A stretch of DNA of 64,000 bases, taken from NCBI RefSeq assembly GCF_025602895.1, contig NW_026516211.1, forward strand, positions 124,001-188,000, given 5' to 3'. The position numbers were made by a program, and so were the translations under genes. Numbering within the stretch: the first letter of the stretch is position 1; each line of letters begins with the position of its first letter. The notes beneath the pieces are model-generated. The model had not been told where the DNA came from. It did not search any database and saw nothing but the letters and a program-made list of their open reading frames with translations. Origin of the DNA: Polychytrium aggregatum. Its lineage: Eukaryota; Chytridiomycota; Chytridiomycetes; Polychytriales. Below, in pieces: positions 1-11,486 of this stretch.

Positions 1-128
1 CCGGCCATGTGCAATGCGCTCTCCGATCTGCAATGCACAGTGCGATACGGCCTCTGTTGGATTGCATTCGCTTGCTCGTGCTGTCGCTCACCGATTCCGT
101 CTTGTCGCGCGCGTCGCATCTCCCGCAG

Positions 129-1272
129 TTCCCGATGCCAACATGGACTACACCCTGAGAAACGGCTGGTTCGACTTTGTCGCAGTCCAGTTCTACTCGG
201 CCCCTTGTGGTCTTGGCTTCAGCGGCTCGCCCAACGGCCCCAACTACGCTGACAACAGCTCCATCTGGGACCACGGCGCCGGCTCGTGGATGGCCCAGGT
301 GCCCAACTGGCAGAACTGGAATGCCAAGCTCATGGTCGGCTTCCCTGCCTCCTCCAGCGCCGGCAACTACGGCGGTGGTGACATCCCCACGCTCCTGAAG
401 CAGTACGTCCCCGGATGGCAGGCTCTCAACCCCACCGTCTTTGGTGGTCTGATGTGGTGGGATTGCTTCTGGGCTGGCACCACTCTGTCTGCCCAGTACC
501 GCGCCTTTGCTCAGACCCTGGGTACCGTCGGCCCTCACCGTATCAGCACCCCTCAGACTACCGGCACCCGTGTCCTTCCTTCGACCTCGGCCACCCCGAC
601 CTCGTCGCCCATCGTCGGTACCTGCGGTGGCGGCAACGTCGGTAACGGCATCTGCCCACAGGCTGGCATGTGCTGCAGCCCCTTCGGCAACTGCGGCACC
701 GGCCCTGCTTACTGTGTTTCGTCGACCACCCTGACTACCCCCACCAGCACCACCACCACTACCACCACCACCACCACTACTACTCCCGTCAAGACTACCA
801 CCACCACTACTACCACCACCACTTCCAAGCCTACCTCTACCACTACCCCCTCCAAGACTAGCACCACCACCACCACTACTACTACTACCCCTGCCAAGAC
901 CACCACCACCACCACCACCACCTCGGCCTCGCCCAGCTCCACCAGCGTCCCTAACTGCGCCACCATCCAGTCTGGATTCCAGTGCCTGCAGAGCAACGTC
1001 CTGGGTGACTACATCCAGTGCGCCAATGGTATCACTTACTCCGGTGTCTGTGGCGCCGGCACCGTCTGCATCCAGTCGGGCACCTCCATCTACTGTGGCT
1101 TCAAGGTAGGCTGGTCTCCCTTGCACTCTGTTTGTCTGCCTGCTGCTCGGAATGCAATGACAAGCTGGCCCAATCGATCAGATGCCGCCAGTGTCGCCCT
1201 GGCAAGCGATCGATCAACTGTGCGCTAACCTTTCGTTCCCTGTCTCATTCCCTCGTTTCGTCACAGTCGTAA
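129..1272 (+). CDS. GH18 chitinase with chitin-binding modules (3' part)
   Basis: This is the C-terminal part of a secreted class III-type GH18 chitinase, which hydrolyses chitin outside the cell; the 5' end lies beyond the window. Visible exons are 129-1105 and 1267-1272, joined by a GT-AG intron at 1106-1266 that leaves only Ser-stop in the last exon. A good acceptor (CCCGCAG) ends at 128, so bases 1-128 are probably intron. The exon opens with FPDANM, followed by FDFVAVQFYS, which is typical of the end of the class III barrel, and GGLMWWDCFW closes the barrel. A cysteine-rich hevein-like module (about 614-715, with GMCCSPFGNCG) follows, then a Thr-rich linker (about 740-920), then a Cys-rich CBM19-like module (about 950-1105). 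Most codons end in C, which suggests high expression. The family call is firm; CBM19 for the last module is inferred from Cys spacing. Confidence 0.85.
740..922 (+). repeat. ACC/ACT microsatellite coding a poly-Thr linker
   Basis: Runs of ACC and ACT codons, broken by short Pro/Lys/Ser segments, encode the threonine-rich linker of the chitinase. Such linkers are usually O-mannosylated in secreted fungal enzymes. The same tract creates false open frames on the opposite strand. Confidence 0.85.
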
Positions 1273-1783
1273 ATTCTATGCCGTTACTGAATGAATGAGT
1301 GGATCCCGTCGTCGCACTTGTAACGAACAAACCTAATCAGAATGATATGTTGCTATCTGCGATCGCGGATCACCGTACCCTTACCAATTGTCTCAAGCCT
1401 GTGAAAAAAAAGTTCGAATATATATTCTGTGTGTCACCCTCATTCGCCGAGCATTGCGTTATGTGGGCGGTGGTGCATCGTCATCGCACCACCTGGACAG
1501 CGTATCGTTGTCTGGACGGCGAATCACGACAGTCCGCCTCTTTGGGTGATCGCAAATTGGCGCCGCTCATGGCCTCCGGCAATAATCATCATCGAGCTGC
1601 AGGCCCCCATCGCTTGATCTTTGGCCGTGTCATCGCTTGGGCAATTACCGTGCCCGAACGACAAACTCCCCCACCTGCTCTGATTGAATCTATCGCAGAC
1701 GAAGCTCCTCTGCACCGTCTCCGTTCGTTCGGTGTCAGCAAATCCAATCTCGAAACATCCACCACCCGCAACCACGCATCAGC
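1273..1783. other. Spacer between chitinase and BBS4
   Basis: This stretch holds the 3' flank of the chitinase and the presumed promoter of BBS4. I see no conserved protein, RNA gene or clear TATA box. Open frames on both strands look random in composition. Confidence 0.5.
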
Positions 1784-4698
1784 ATGGCCGAGTACCCGCG
1801 ATTCATTTCAAACGGTCTGTCGCATCGATTCGATCCCGGCTTTGGCGCAATAGACTCTCCGGATATACAAAACAAAGCCCTGGTTGGTTTGGCTTTCGAT
1901 GGTGACTCACGCTTCTCGGCTACTCCGCGACAATAGTCCCCAAGAACAGCATCCTGTGGCGAGTGCATGCCCTCTACGTGACCAGGTGCTTCCGGCAATG
2001 CTGGGTAAAGCTTTTGAGCACGTTGCTCGATGCATTGATGCGGGCTATTCCGATACTGTTTGCTCATCCATCCCGTGGAGCCTCCACCGCAGCAAGCCAA
2101 AACTCGAGAGCGTCAGATTGCGTTCCCCCCATGATCCTCGTCTTCTTATGACCAATGGCGCGTCCCCTCATCGGTTCATGGTGTCGGCGTTGGTGGTGCG
2201 GGCTTCCCGGAGACAGGATCTTATCGAGAAAATCGACGGTGACCACTCCGAGTTTCATGAGTATGCTATCTATATCAAAGGTTTGTGTGGCTCGTTGCAT
2301 ATTCGTGCCGTCAAGGCCGCTGTGGCCGTTTCCCTCGTGCCTATACACATATGTCTGTATCTAGAAACGGTTGGTATCTCCAACTCTATCCAAGCTCGAG
2401 TATGTTGAGCCCCAATCTTATGCCATTGATTCGATAACCCATCCGACCGTGGTCTTTTGCGACAATATTGGCGCATCATCGGTCGCTAGCGCTGATTCGG
2501 CGCCAGCAGGGCAAGATCCAAGAGTCGCTGGAACTCTTCAACTCGGTGGCAAAGTTCAATCCGACAAACATCGCCAACCTGAAACAGATTGCGAGATCGC
2601 TGTGAGTGACTCTGCAATTTACAAGCGATTTGCAAGCGATTTGCAAGCGATTTGCAAGCGATTGGCAAAGAACGAGACCAGCACTTTGTGGGCTGCTGGA
2701 TGAGGACGAGTTGCTGATATACCTTTCTCCCTTATCGCAAACGTGACCTAGGTTTCTGCTGGGGCGACATAAAGCAAGTCTGGATATCTATTCGGAGACA
2801 CAAAGATATGCCGGGAACGACTGGGTATCGCCATTACCGTCTCTGCTCGTATCAACGTGGGACCGATCCTGAATTGCTGCCTCCGTCTTCATCTCCCTCC
2901 CCCTTCCTTGTCGTTGGGCATCGCTTGAAATGCTTCCTGTCGGATGGGTGGTTGACACTTCCATCAACCTCTACGCGTCTCCAAACCCTGGCGATCTCCA
3001 AGGAAATCCACCATGGGCGTGGGCTGTGCTTTATGTCGCTCAGGGACTATTCAAGAGTAAGCCGCAAGCCTACAACTGAAACTGACCAGAGACAGATAGA
3101 CAGATGCCCGTACCCCACGATCGCTTCATAAACTAACCATGTGCTTCTGGCGATCCGACACAGGCCATCGAGTGCTTCAACCAAAGCCTGCTCGTCCACC
3201 GCTACGACTCGACATTCTCGCAGCTGGGCGAGTGCCTGATCCAAATGGGCGAGTACCAGCTGGCTCTCGACCATTACAGCATCGCCTTGGAGTGAGTGGC
3301 TCTTTCTCCTTCTTGGTGCAAGTTCTCTGTCGTTCTGCGATGCTGACGATGGCGCCGCTTCTTCTGCCAGATCGTCGCCCAAGAACCTGGACTTTCTGGC
3401 CAAGACCGGCTTGCTGTATTTCAGCAGAGGCGAGCACGACAAGGCCTTGCTCTACTTTGGTCGGGCGTTGTGCCATGACCCGCTCTATGCCAAGGTGAGG
3501 AGTGCAGGATGGCCCAGCGACTCGATGCCATCGTTGGATAACGAAGCGATCCTGTCATGGTGCTGCTCGTGCGCATGACAGATACATGGTCATGAGCATG
3601 ATCGCGACCATGGCCACGGCGATGACATTAACTCTGCTTCAACCACCTGCGCTGTGCTTCGTCGTCACCCACAGGCGCTGCTGCCTCTGTGTGCTCTCCA
3701 CCAGATTCTGGATGAGCCTGATGCGGCGCTGATCAAATACCGCATCACTGTCCTCCAACACATCAATTCGCCCTATCTCTGGAACAACATCGGGATGTGC
3801 TTCTATCAAAAGGAGAAATACGTGGCGGTGCGGTACCATTATTGCTTTGAGCGGGTGCTATTGAATCGGAGGCGGGTCTGCGGACTCGGAGGGACAGGCG
3901 TTTGTCGTCGTTGCAGCCCGTTGCCTCCTCGAGACATTCAAGAGTCGCTCTGCGAAACGAGCTATCTTCCGAGTCCGCTGGATCGAGTTTCTCTTGGACC
4001 AGCTGGAGCTGCCATCAATCCATCGCACTGCACTGGAGTTGGGCTTGCGAAAAGCTAATCCATCCACACGGACATGCTTCCCTTTCCCCTCCCGACGCTT
4101 CCACTTTGACCCAGGCTGCAGCCTGTCTCAAGCATGCACACTATCTCCTTCCGTTCTCCTTCACTATCAAGTTCAACCTTGGCCTTGTCCATCTCAAGTC
4201 TGGTCATTACTGCTCCGCAGCAGTCTACTTTGAGGCTGCGGCGATGCAGGATCCATCCTCGGTCGAGGCCTGGATGTGGCTCGCGATGGCCCTGGCCCAG
4301 TTGCAGGACCGAAGTGCTGCCCGAGCGGCATTCGACAAGGCCTTCCGTCTGAAGAGGTAATTCCACAACGCAATCGAGCAGACGAATGAGCAGGCAAGCC
4401 GTTGGGGGTGTTGTGCGGCTGATTCTCCTCGTCCCCGTCTGCCTTCGTTCTCCACGGCTGATTCCCCTTGATCGCCAGAACTGAGCCCCGTCTGAATCTC
4501 AATTATGCCGTGGCCCTCTACAACTGGGGAGACTCGGACACCCTGTGTCTCGAGTATGTACGGCCGATCGTAGAGTCAGCGGAGAGCGATTTGCTGGCAA
4601 AATCTCTGACGGTCGAAGAGATCGAGCTCGCCCGGCATCTGCTGGCGGCCGTCAGCAGCAGCAGCAGCAGCAGCAGCGACGGGATGGCTGTCGAGTAG
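1784..4698 (+). CDS. BBS4: BBS4, TPR subunit of the BBSome
   Basis: BBS4 is a tetratricopeptide-repeat subunit of the BBSome, the coat that moves membrane proteins in and out of cilia. My model has 11 exons in consistent phase: 1784-1886, 1937-1985, 2213-2280, 2490-2601, 2752-2824, 3003-3056, 3164-3291, 3371-3494, 3675-3827, 4115-4356, 4479-4698, giving 441 residues. Diagnostic blocks match animal BBS4 in order: EYAIYIKALI, QGKIQESLELF, NLKQIARSL, LGRHKASLDIY, LWNNIGMCFYQKEKYVA, FNLGLVHLKSGHY and RLNLNYAVALYN. The C-terminus is a short Ser-rich tail coded by AGC repeats. The first two exons are less certain than the rest because the N-terminus is poorly conserved and the first intron would be only 50 bp. 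The protein is somewhat shorter than the human one (519 residues), mainly at the C-terminus. Confidence 0.88.
2619..2664. repeat. 11-bp tandem repeat in a BBS4 intron
   Basis: About four copies of TTGCAAGCGAT lie inside the BBS4 intron at 2602-2751. The repeat has no evident function. Confidence 0.85.
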
Positions 4699-5100
4699 AT
4701 CAAATGCACCATCTCCAGCTGGATCTCGGAACGGCCATTCGTATAGGATGGCTCTCTGGCATCATGAATAAGACGAAATGCGTTGGCTACGTCAGATGTC
4801 GACACTGTCCACTGCATCGGCGAGTCCCTTGAGCTGCTTCTGCTGCTGTCTGTGGAGACGACGGCGGCCTTGAATCCATTTGGCTCGCCGTGAGAGTTGG
4901 GGTGAGCGCACGGACATGGGCATGGAGCAGCGAGTTTGATCGCCGATCCCAGCCGCGCTGGCTGCGATCTGTCCCGCCTCTTTGCTTGATCTCGCTCATC
5001 TTTCCTCACCACCAGGGCGACCGACTTGATCTCCCCGTCGTCACCGCCTGTTCCTCTTCCACCACCACCACCACCACCACTACCACCGCGATCGTCCGCC
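4699..5100. other. Spacer between BBS4 and PSF1
   Basis: The spacer holds the BBS4 3' end and the PSF1 promoter and leader. A CCA-rich microsatellite sits at about 5056-5089, just before the PSF1 start codon. No other gene is visible. Confidence 0.5.
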
Positions 5101-5724
5101 ATGGCGACAGCGTTTGCCGAAGAAGCCATCAAGCTCATCCGTGAGGCCAAGCGACACGCCGATACCCTGCCGCCCTACAACTCCGAGTGCGTCTCGAACG
5201 TCCTGCAAGAGAACCTGCACCTCAACGGACAGATCCGCAAGATTGTGGCGACACAGAAAGAGCTGACGCAGTCGTCGCAGAGTGGCCTCTTCGACCTCCA
5301 GCAGCAGCAGCAGTACATGACCACGGCGCTGATGCACCAGCTCGCCGTCCGCCGCAACGTCCAGTGCCTGCACGCCTACCATCGCCACCGCATGAACCTC
5401 ATCACGGACCTGATCTGGGACCTGGGCACGACCTTGGGCCTCCCGCCCGAGCTCAAGGACAACCTGTCGCCGCACGAGATTCAGTTTCTGGAGGGATATC
5501 GGGCCCTGGTGCAGGACTACAAGGGCTCGTTCCTGAATGTGGATCTGGGCTCGTCCCTGGTTCCGCCCAGGGATGTCTTTGTAATGGTCCGGGTGGTCAA
5601 GGACTGCGGAGAGATCATGACCGAGAAGGGCCCCATCCAGCTCTCTGTCGGCACAATGCACTACCTGCGCCGGGTGGATGTGGAGGCGCTGATCACCCAG
5701 GGCTACCTAATGCACGTTGGATAG
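5101..5724 (+). CDS. PSF1: GINS complex subunit Psf1
   Basis: Psf1 is one of four subunits of GINS, which joins Cdc45 and MCM2-7 to form the replicative CMG helicase in the nucleus. The gene is a single exon of 207 residues, close to the usual length of Psf1 (about 200). The N-terminus AEEAIKLIREAKR and the Arg-rich segment RRNVQCLHAYHRHRMNLI match the alpha-helical A domain. The C-terminal B domain includes VMVRVVKDCGEIMTEKG and ends LITQGYLMHVG, as in other Psf1 proteins. I chose the ATG at 5101 because the in-frame ATG at 5026 would add a low-complexity Pro-rich stretch coded by the CCA microsatellite. It is transcribed in the same direction as BBS4 and converges on the kinase gene downstream. 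Confidence 0.9.
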   Translation: MATAFAEEAIKLIREAKRHADTLPPYNSECVSNVLQENLHLNGQIRKIVATQKELTQSSQSGLFDLQQQQQYMTTALMHQLAVRRNVQCLHAYHRHRMNLITDLIWDLGTTLGLPPELKDNLSPHEIQFLEGYRALVQDYKGSFLNVDLGSSLVPPRDVFVMVRVVKDCGEIMTEKGPIQLSVGTMHYLRRVDVEALITQGYLMHVG

Positions 5725-6136
5725 CGACGGCATAGGTACGGAGAACAGCACAATGCCGCTACTGGTGCTGGCTCTGCCGACATTGATCAGGATCTGGATC
5801 TGGATCTGGATCTGGATGGGAACTCTTGTGAGGGCCAATTCACTGTGCTTGCCTCGGCATCGGCTCATCGCCCACAATATATCATCATCAGCATCATCAT
5901 CGTGGACTGGGCTTTCTGCCCCGATTCATTAACTAATTATACATACAATAAGGGTATAGACAAAACAAAGATGACAGGAGAGTCGATCGATGTCCACTCC
6001 TCTCCTGCCCTCGTTCTGTTGGAAGGGGAGGGGAGGGGAGGGAGGAATAGATCCATATTGCCCCCCCCCTCAAACATTCTCTTCCTGGAAGCAACAGTGT
6101 CCAGGGGGCGGCTGTGATTCTGCAGACAGAGTCGGT
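5725..6136. other. Convergent 3' spacer with short repeats
   Basis: This spacer lies between the ends of PSF1 and the kinase gene. It contains a (GGATCT)n tract at about 5790-5818, a purine-rich GAGGG tract at about 6025-6043 and a C-run at 6061-6068. No gene is visible. Confidence 0.55.
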
Positions 6137-8816
6137 CTATCGCTCGTCGGCCGTTTCGTCGTCGAGGACGCTCTCCATCCCTGTCAGATCGTCTTCGTCA
6201 AAGTCCTCGGTCTCATCCGGGTCGAAATCGTCGCCGTGCTCGTCTTCGGTGTCGACAACGGATCGGCGGAGCATGGTGCCAACGCCTCCTCGGGTCACCG
6301 AGAAGGTCGAGTCCTGTTCGACCCGGAAGGGCTCGCCGTCGATCTGGCAGTCGACCGGAGACGCTTTGGTGCATCGGACGGACATCTCGAACGTCCGGCC
6401 CCGGCCAAGGACGGCCGGGCTCGAGAGCCCGACGATACTGGCGCCCATATGAAGTGGTCCGGAGACGGCAATGACCTCGAGGAAGCCGTCGTCCATCCGG
6501 CACGGTGGGTAGCCTTGCAGCTCCGCGGCCTCGTAAATGCGGGCGCCGCCGGCGTAGGACGGGATGTTGAGCAGGATGACGCTCGAGGCGGACTTTGGCA
6601 CGGACACGACCGAGCCGTCGATCGAGAGGGTAAAGTTGCTGAGGGGATTCGGGGAGTGCGTTTCGGTTGTGGCGGCGGTGGTTGCGAGCATGCTCGAGGA
6701 TGGCTGTCGCGAAACGGAGGGGGAGACGAATGGGCTGGCTGGGTTCGAAAGGATCGAGACGGCGCCCTTGAAGGTCTGCTTGCTGCCGATGAGGAAGTAC
6801 CAGATCTTGTTGAGGAAGCGCGAGCGGAACAGCTCTGGCTTCTTTTCTCTGGTACGATGAAACTCGAGGACTGGGGATGCGGCGACGATGATGTGATGTG
6901 ATGATGATGATGATGTGATAATGATGTGATGTGATGTGATGTGATGATGATGATGTGGCGGTGTGGCCAAGTGTTAGTGGGGCCTCCTCTGAACGGGTTG
7001 GTAGCGATTCCTCGTCGTATGTGGTTGCATCGACTAAGGGAATACCCATACATCCACTCGTTTGACTGGGCGCATTCACAATCACGCATGCTCACACATC
7101 CACACAATCGCTCACACAATCGCTCACACACACTCATGCGCTTTCCCGCCCATTGGCTTACCGATCGTGGCGTCGCTTCCGATGGACAGGTAGTTGTTCA
7201 TCATCGACAGCTTCTCCTTCGGGGCCCCGGGCGCCGCCATCGACATGGCGCGCTGCACAATCGAGCTCCGGCGCCCGCTGCCGGCCTGGGCAACTGCAGA
7301 CTGGATGCGGACGGCCCACCGATCCAGGTCCGAGCGACCGGCGGCTTGAATCTCTCGGAGAATATCCAGGACCGACTCGCCCTCCCACCCGCCACCCCAG
7401 CCCAAGACCCTGGCCAGGTCGTTTCCGGTGCCGAGGGGAAGGACGGCGATGGGGGGCCGCTGATTCTCGTCTGGGATCATGCGATCCAGAATCGACAAGA
7501 TCCAGCCGACGGTCCCGTCTCCGCCACAGACCAGGATCTGACACTGCGGGAGCGAGGCGCCATAGTTCTTGAGCTCGCTCTCGGGGCTATGTGTCGACAG
7601 ATTGACGATCTGGATTGGGTTTAGATGGCTATAGAGAGCGCGCAGGAGCCGCGGAGCATCCTGGGCACCGGACTTTGGATTGACGAGACAGATCAACGGA
7701 TGGGCATCCAAAGGCAGCGCAACCCGGAAGCGCGGACGAGTCTTGAGCAGACCGACTTTGGGTGGGACAGACCGGGGTCCTTCGAACTGACCCGAGGGCT
7801 CGAGCACAACATGGCTGGGATGGAGGAGCAGCTTGGGAAGTCGACTCATTCTGCAGCCGCCGAGGGGGTCTCTGGGCAGGCAGCGAGTATGGATAGTCTC
7901 GAGACACCAGATGCACCGGAGATCTTGCAGGTTGAATTCGTCGCCGGTGGGGATCCTGCAGATGGTGCACTTGGAGCTCGACAGGCCAACGTTGCCGATG
8001 ATCCATTGGTGGGAGAATGGGTCGGGAGGGTGCTGAGCATGGCTATCGGGGCTCGAAGCGTCCAGGGTGTGAGCGCTGTCTGGGTGGAGATGGTCGACAC
8101 CGAGGGGAGGCGGGAGGCTCGACGAACTGGCAGAGTTGGGCAGTCTGGACGCTACCGGCGATGGCGGCGAGGCTTTGTTACCTTGGGGCTTTGGCGACCA
8201 CCCGGCTGTTCTCGAGAAGAGTGGTGAGCGAGTTTTGGACGAGTCTGCGGGCTTGGCGACGGCAATGATCTTGCAGGGCTGCAAGTAAAGCCACGAGCGA
8301 CGATAGTGGGATCACGGCGCCGGGACGCCAATATCGAGCAGCGGTTGTCAGTACAGCGCAAGACCCTGGGTTGAATATGGATGATGGACGGATGCTGGGA
8401 CCGCAGCCGAGCGTCCAGGGCACGAATGCAGCTACCTGGCGGACAAGCTTGGATAAACAGTCGGACTTGGTGTGGGAGCACTGCCTGCAGACAAGACACT
8501 CGACGCCTGCCTGCGACGAGTCGATATCATGGGCGCACGCATTGCACCAGACCTTGTGGTGTGAAGCCTCAACATGGTGCTCGAGCGGCGTCCAGGAATG
8601 AGTGAGGGAGAAGCCGGCGTGCCGCTGCAGATACTTTTGCGCCGAGGACGACGAGGAAATGGATATGGAGCGAGACTCGGTGTGGTAGGAATAGGCGAGG
8701 AGGTAGGCGATCAGGAACGAAAAGAGCAGCGTCGAGGTGGCCAGCAACAGCGACGTTGAGGATAGATCGAGCGGGAGAGCGGGCAAGGCGAGCGCATGGC
8801 GCAGGTCGGCCAGCAT
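6137..8816 (-). CDS. Diacylglycerol kinase, DGK-epsilon-like
   Basis: This enzyme phosphorylates diacylglycerol to phosphatidic acid with ATP, ending DAG signalling at membranes. Exons on the minus strand are 8816-8436, 8278-7162 and 6870-6137, giving 743 residues. An N-terminal hydrophobic segment (about residues 20-45, LLLATSTLLFSFLIAYLLAY) is followed by two Cys-rich C1 domains. The first has WCNACAHDI and CLVCRQCSH, and is completed across intron 1 by PCKII. The second begins HQWIIGNV and has CIWCLETIHTRC. The catalytic domain shows VCGGDGTVGWILSILD and PLGTGNDLARVLGWG. The accessory domain shows MNNYLSIGSDA, FHRTREKKPELF and SRFLNKIWYF. The tail is acidic. One N-terminal membrane segment plus two C1 domains is the architecture of animal DGK-epsilon. 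Budding yeast Dgk1 is an unrelated CTP-dependent enzyme, so this is a different family. Confidence 0.9.
6885..6954. repeat. GATGATGTGATG repeat in kinase intron 2
   Basis: A low-complexity tract of GATGAT and GTGAT units fills part of the 291-bp intron at 6871-7161. A related tract occurs upstream of the same gene at about 8890-8935. Confidence 0.8.
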
Positions 8817-11478
8817 GGCGGGGATGGATTGATGCTACTGAGTTGAAGCGATTGAGCTGAAGCGACAGATATCGATGTGGTCCGGTGGATCTGATGATGT
8901 GTGATGGATCTGATGATGTGATGGATCTGGTGAGATGCGATGGATCGAGCGTCGTCTGGTGTGCCTGGTTCGGATGGTCGGATCAACAGCCCAGGCTGCG
9001 TCACGGGGGACCACGTGCAGCCGATCCAGAAACACGGCAAGTGTGCGACTGTGGCTACTGTATGGCCATGTTGTGGCTGGCTTTGAAATGGCTGCATTGA
9101 GCAACACGCCATGACCGGCGGTGCGTCATTTCCGAGACGAAGTGGATATCGCGCACGATCGCAGATGATTGCGAAGGGTTGCCGCGGAATCACTCTCGAC
9201 GGGCTTGATGCGAGCGTTTGGCCAGACGAGGAGGTGCAGCGATGGAGGTGCATGGGTATGGCGACAGCGCGCAACGTTGCCATCGTGGCTCTCGACAGCC
9301 GGGACATGTCGTGGACGGGTGGAAAGAGAAAGGAGAGACTGAGCGGTGTTGGTTGACTGGAGCAGGAGGGCCAGACAAGCAGGCCCCAAGACGCCACAAC
9401 CAGGCCAGGCACAACGACAGGGTTTTTGGGCGGCCGCCACCAGGGCAGAAGCCCGGCGGCAGCAGCCAAGGGAGAGCAGGGGGCAGGAGAGGAGGAACTT
9501 GGAGCTGGTGCAACGGGTTGCTGGGCCAGCAACCACCGGCGGGGCATCCCCAAGCAAAAGTCACACCGAGACGGAGACGGCAACGACGGCAGCGACGACA
9601 GCGCCGCTGTGCGATCGTGGGCATCAGGCGAGAGAAGGGATTGCAAAGCCAATGTGGCCGTGCGACGGCGACGCGGCGGACACGGGCGCGAGGGGGGTCA
9701 GGCGAGGCGTGTCGCAGGACAGCGCGTGACGCAGACGGGACACCGGCAGGGCAGCCGTGCGACCAGACGCACCAATCGGCAGCGGCGCAGTCGAGACGCG
9801 CCAGCCAGGCAGGTCGGCTGAGCGGCGCCGGGACAGCTGGCGCTGCTGGACCGATGCGCGGACGGGCCGCGGCGACGGAGCGTCGCACACCGACGCCACA
9901 TGCTGTGCAACGTGGCGGGCGCGATCGCGTGGCGCGAGTGGCCGCCTGCTGATGCGCAAGGGACGCCCTGGTGACAGTGGGGGATCGCTCAGCAAGGCGG
10001 GAGCGGCAGGTGACCGCCGCAGGATTCGCTGTGGAGCAGGGGGGCGGGGCTGCTGGGAACTGTGCCGAGGACTGCACTGTGGGACGGTGCAGCCGGACTG
10101 CCGGGCTTGGACTGGTGGCTGCGAGGCAGTGCCACGGCGCCATGGAGCTGCGTCGTGGCCTGCTGCGGCTTGCTCTTGGGCAGACATGGGCTTGCTTGCA
10201 CTTGCTTGCACTTGCTTGCGCGAGGCCGGTCTGTTCCCGGCAATGACGGGCAGTGACGCAGCGTGACAGCGCACACCGTGTTGTTCTCTGAGCGGGCTCT
10301 CGGTCCACGCCGGGCCGCGGCTCTCGCAACTGCGTCTGTGGCGGCCGGTGTGCAGGAGAAGCCCCACGGCTTGCCGGCGCGTCGTCTGTGTCGGCGTCCG
10401 TGTCGGCGCGCGCTGGCTGGGTGGTGTCATGACATGGTGCAACGTGTGAGCGCACAAGCGCCCAGAGCGCGGGATTCGCTGCCGAAAGGAGAAGCTGCGG
10501 ACAGACATGTCTGCCCACGACGATGGCCTGGGGGGCGGCGTTTGTGGAAATTGGAGGAGCAAAAATGCGTGGATGAGGGGAGGGCTTGGCGGCGAGGGCG
10601 ACACGGGGAGTGGATGGTGTATGGGTGTGATTGAATATCGACGTGGACATGGGCATCGACGTGGGCGAGGACAGCAGGCCGAACCAGTGCTTCTGTGCGC
10701 TGCTGCTGCCTCAAGGCTCCAATGACTTCCAACAGCTTCCAATAGCTCCAATGGCTTCAGTGGCTCCGCGCAGATTCTGATACAGAAACACTGTACAGGA
10801 CATACAGTGCGACCGGCCGACGCGTTGCGCGACACAACGCCCCCGACAAGGCGCCCCGCACCGCAGCATACATTCGCGGCGCGCTCTGTGCGTGCCATGT
10901 GGCTGGCCTTGCTGCACCCCTTGCCGCGCCGGTCCGCTTGTTGCCCGCGTCAGGTGACCCTGCCCGCCCGCTCGCCCGAGCAGCACGGCCTTGAGGGCGG
11001 TCGCTGAGCGGTCGCTGTGCGAGTCGCCTGCCTCCCCCTTGCTGCCGCATGTTTGTTGGACACGGCTCTGTCGGCCTCTGTGCCGATCGAGATGCCCCAG
11101 CCATGGGCCCGGTTGCTGTGTCCCAATGCCGCGTCGTCTCTTGCGGAGAAACAGCAAGGCTGCTCACCCCCCCTTGCGTCGCCCGTGCGTCGCCCTCGAC
11201 TCTCCCTTGCCTCTCCCTTGCCTCTCCCTTGCTGCCCCTCGGCCCGTCCCTTGCTGCCCTTGCCGCCACCACCAAACTGCCGCGGTTCCCCCCCGCTCGT
11301 CTGCCTGGGTTTGTTTGCTCGGCTGCCGGGTTGGTGGGTGGCCCAATCTGGCTTGTGCTCCTTTCCCTCCTTTCCGCTCTCTCTCTTGCTTGGGTGTGTC
11401 CATGCCGCCTCCTTCTTGGTCCTGGCGGCTGACCCGCCTCACCCGTTTCCTCTGCCCTCCTTTCCCCCCCTCGCGGCG
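8817..11478. other. Long GC-rich divergent spacer
   Basis: This 2.7-kb spacer separates the start codons of the kinase (minus) and the hexosaminidase (plus). It is GC-rich and low in complexity, with a GATGATGTGATG tract near 8890-8935 and a 10-bp CTTGCTTGCA repeat near 10190-10220. Long frames are open on both strands at once (for example 9190-10656 minus and 9218-9952 plus). They overlap each other and show no recognisable motif, so I read them as products of GC-rich sequence. It probably holds both promoters; a noncoding transcript cannot be excluded. Confidence 0.5.
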
Positions 11479-11486
11479 TATATATA
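11479..11486 (+). promoter_or_regulatory. Probable TATA box of the hexosaminidase gene
   Basis: TATATATA lies 68 bp before the ATG at 11554, in a pyrimidine-rich region. The distance suits a short 5' leader and a strongly expressed gene. This is an inference from sequence alone. Confidence 0.6.

Noticed and set aside
709-996. Poly-Val frame on the minus strand
   Set aside because: It is the complement of the Thr-rich linker of the chitinase.
9190-10898. Overlapping 488- and 424-codon minus-strand frames
   Set aside because: They overlap each other and plus-strand frames, are rich in Arg, Pro, Ala and Ser, and show no domain. GC-rich sequence explains them.
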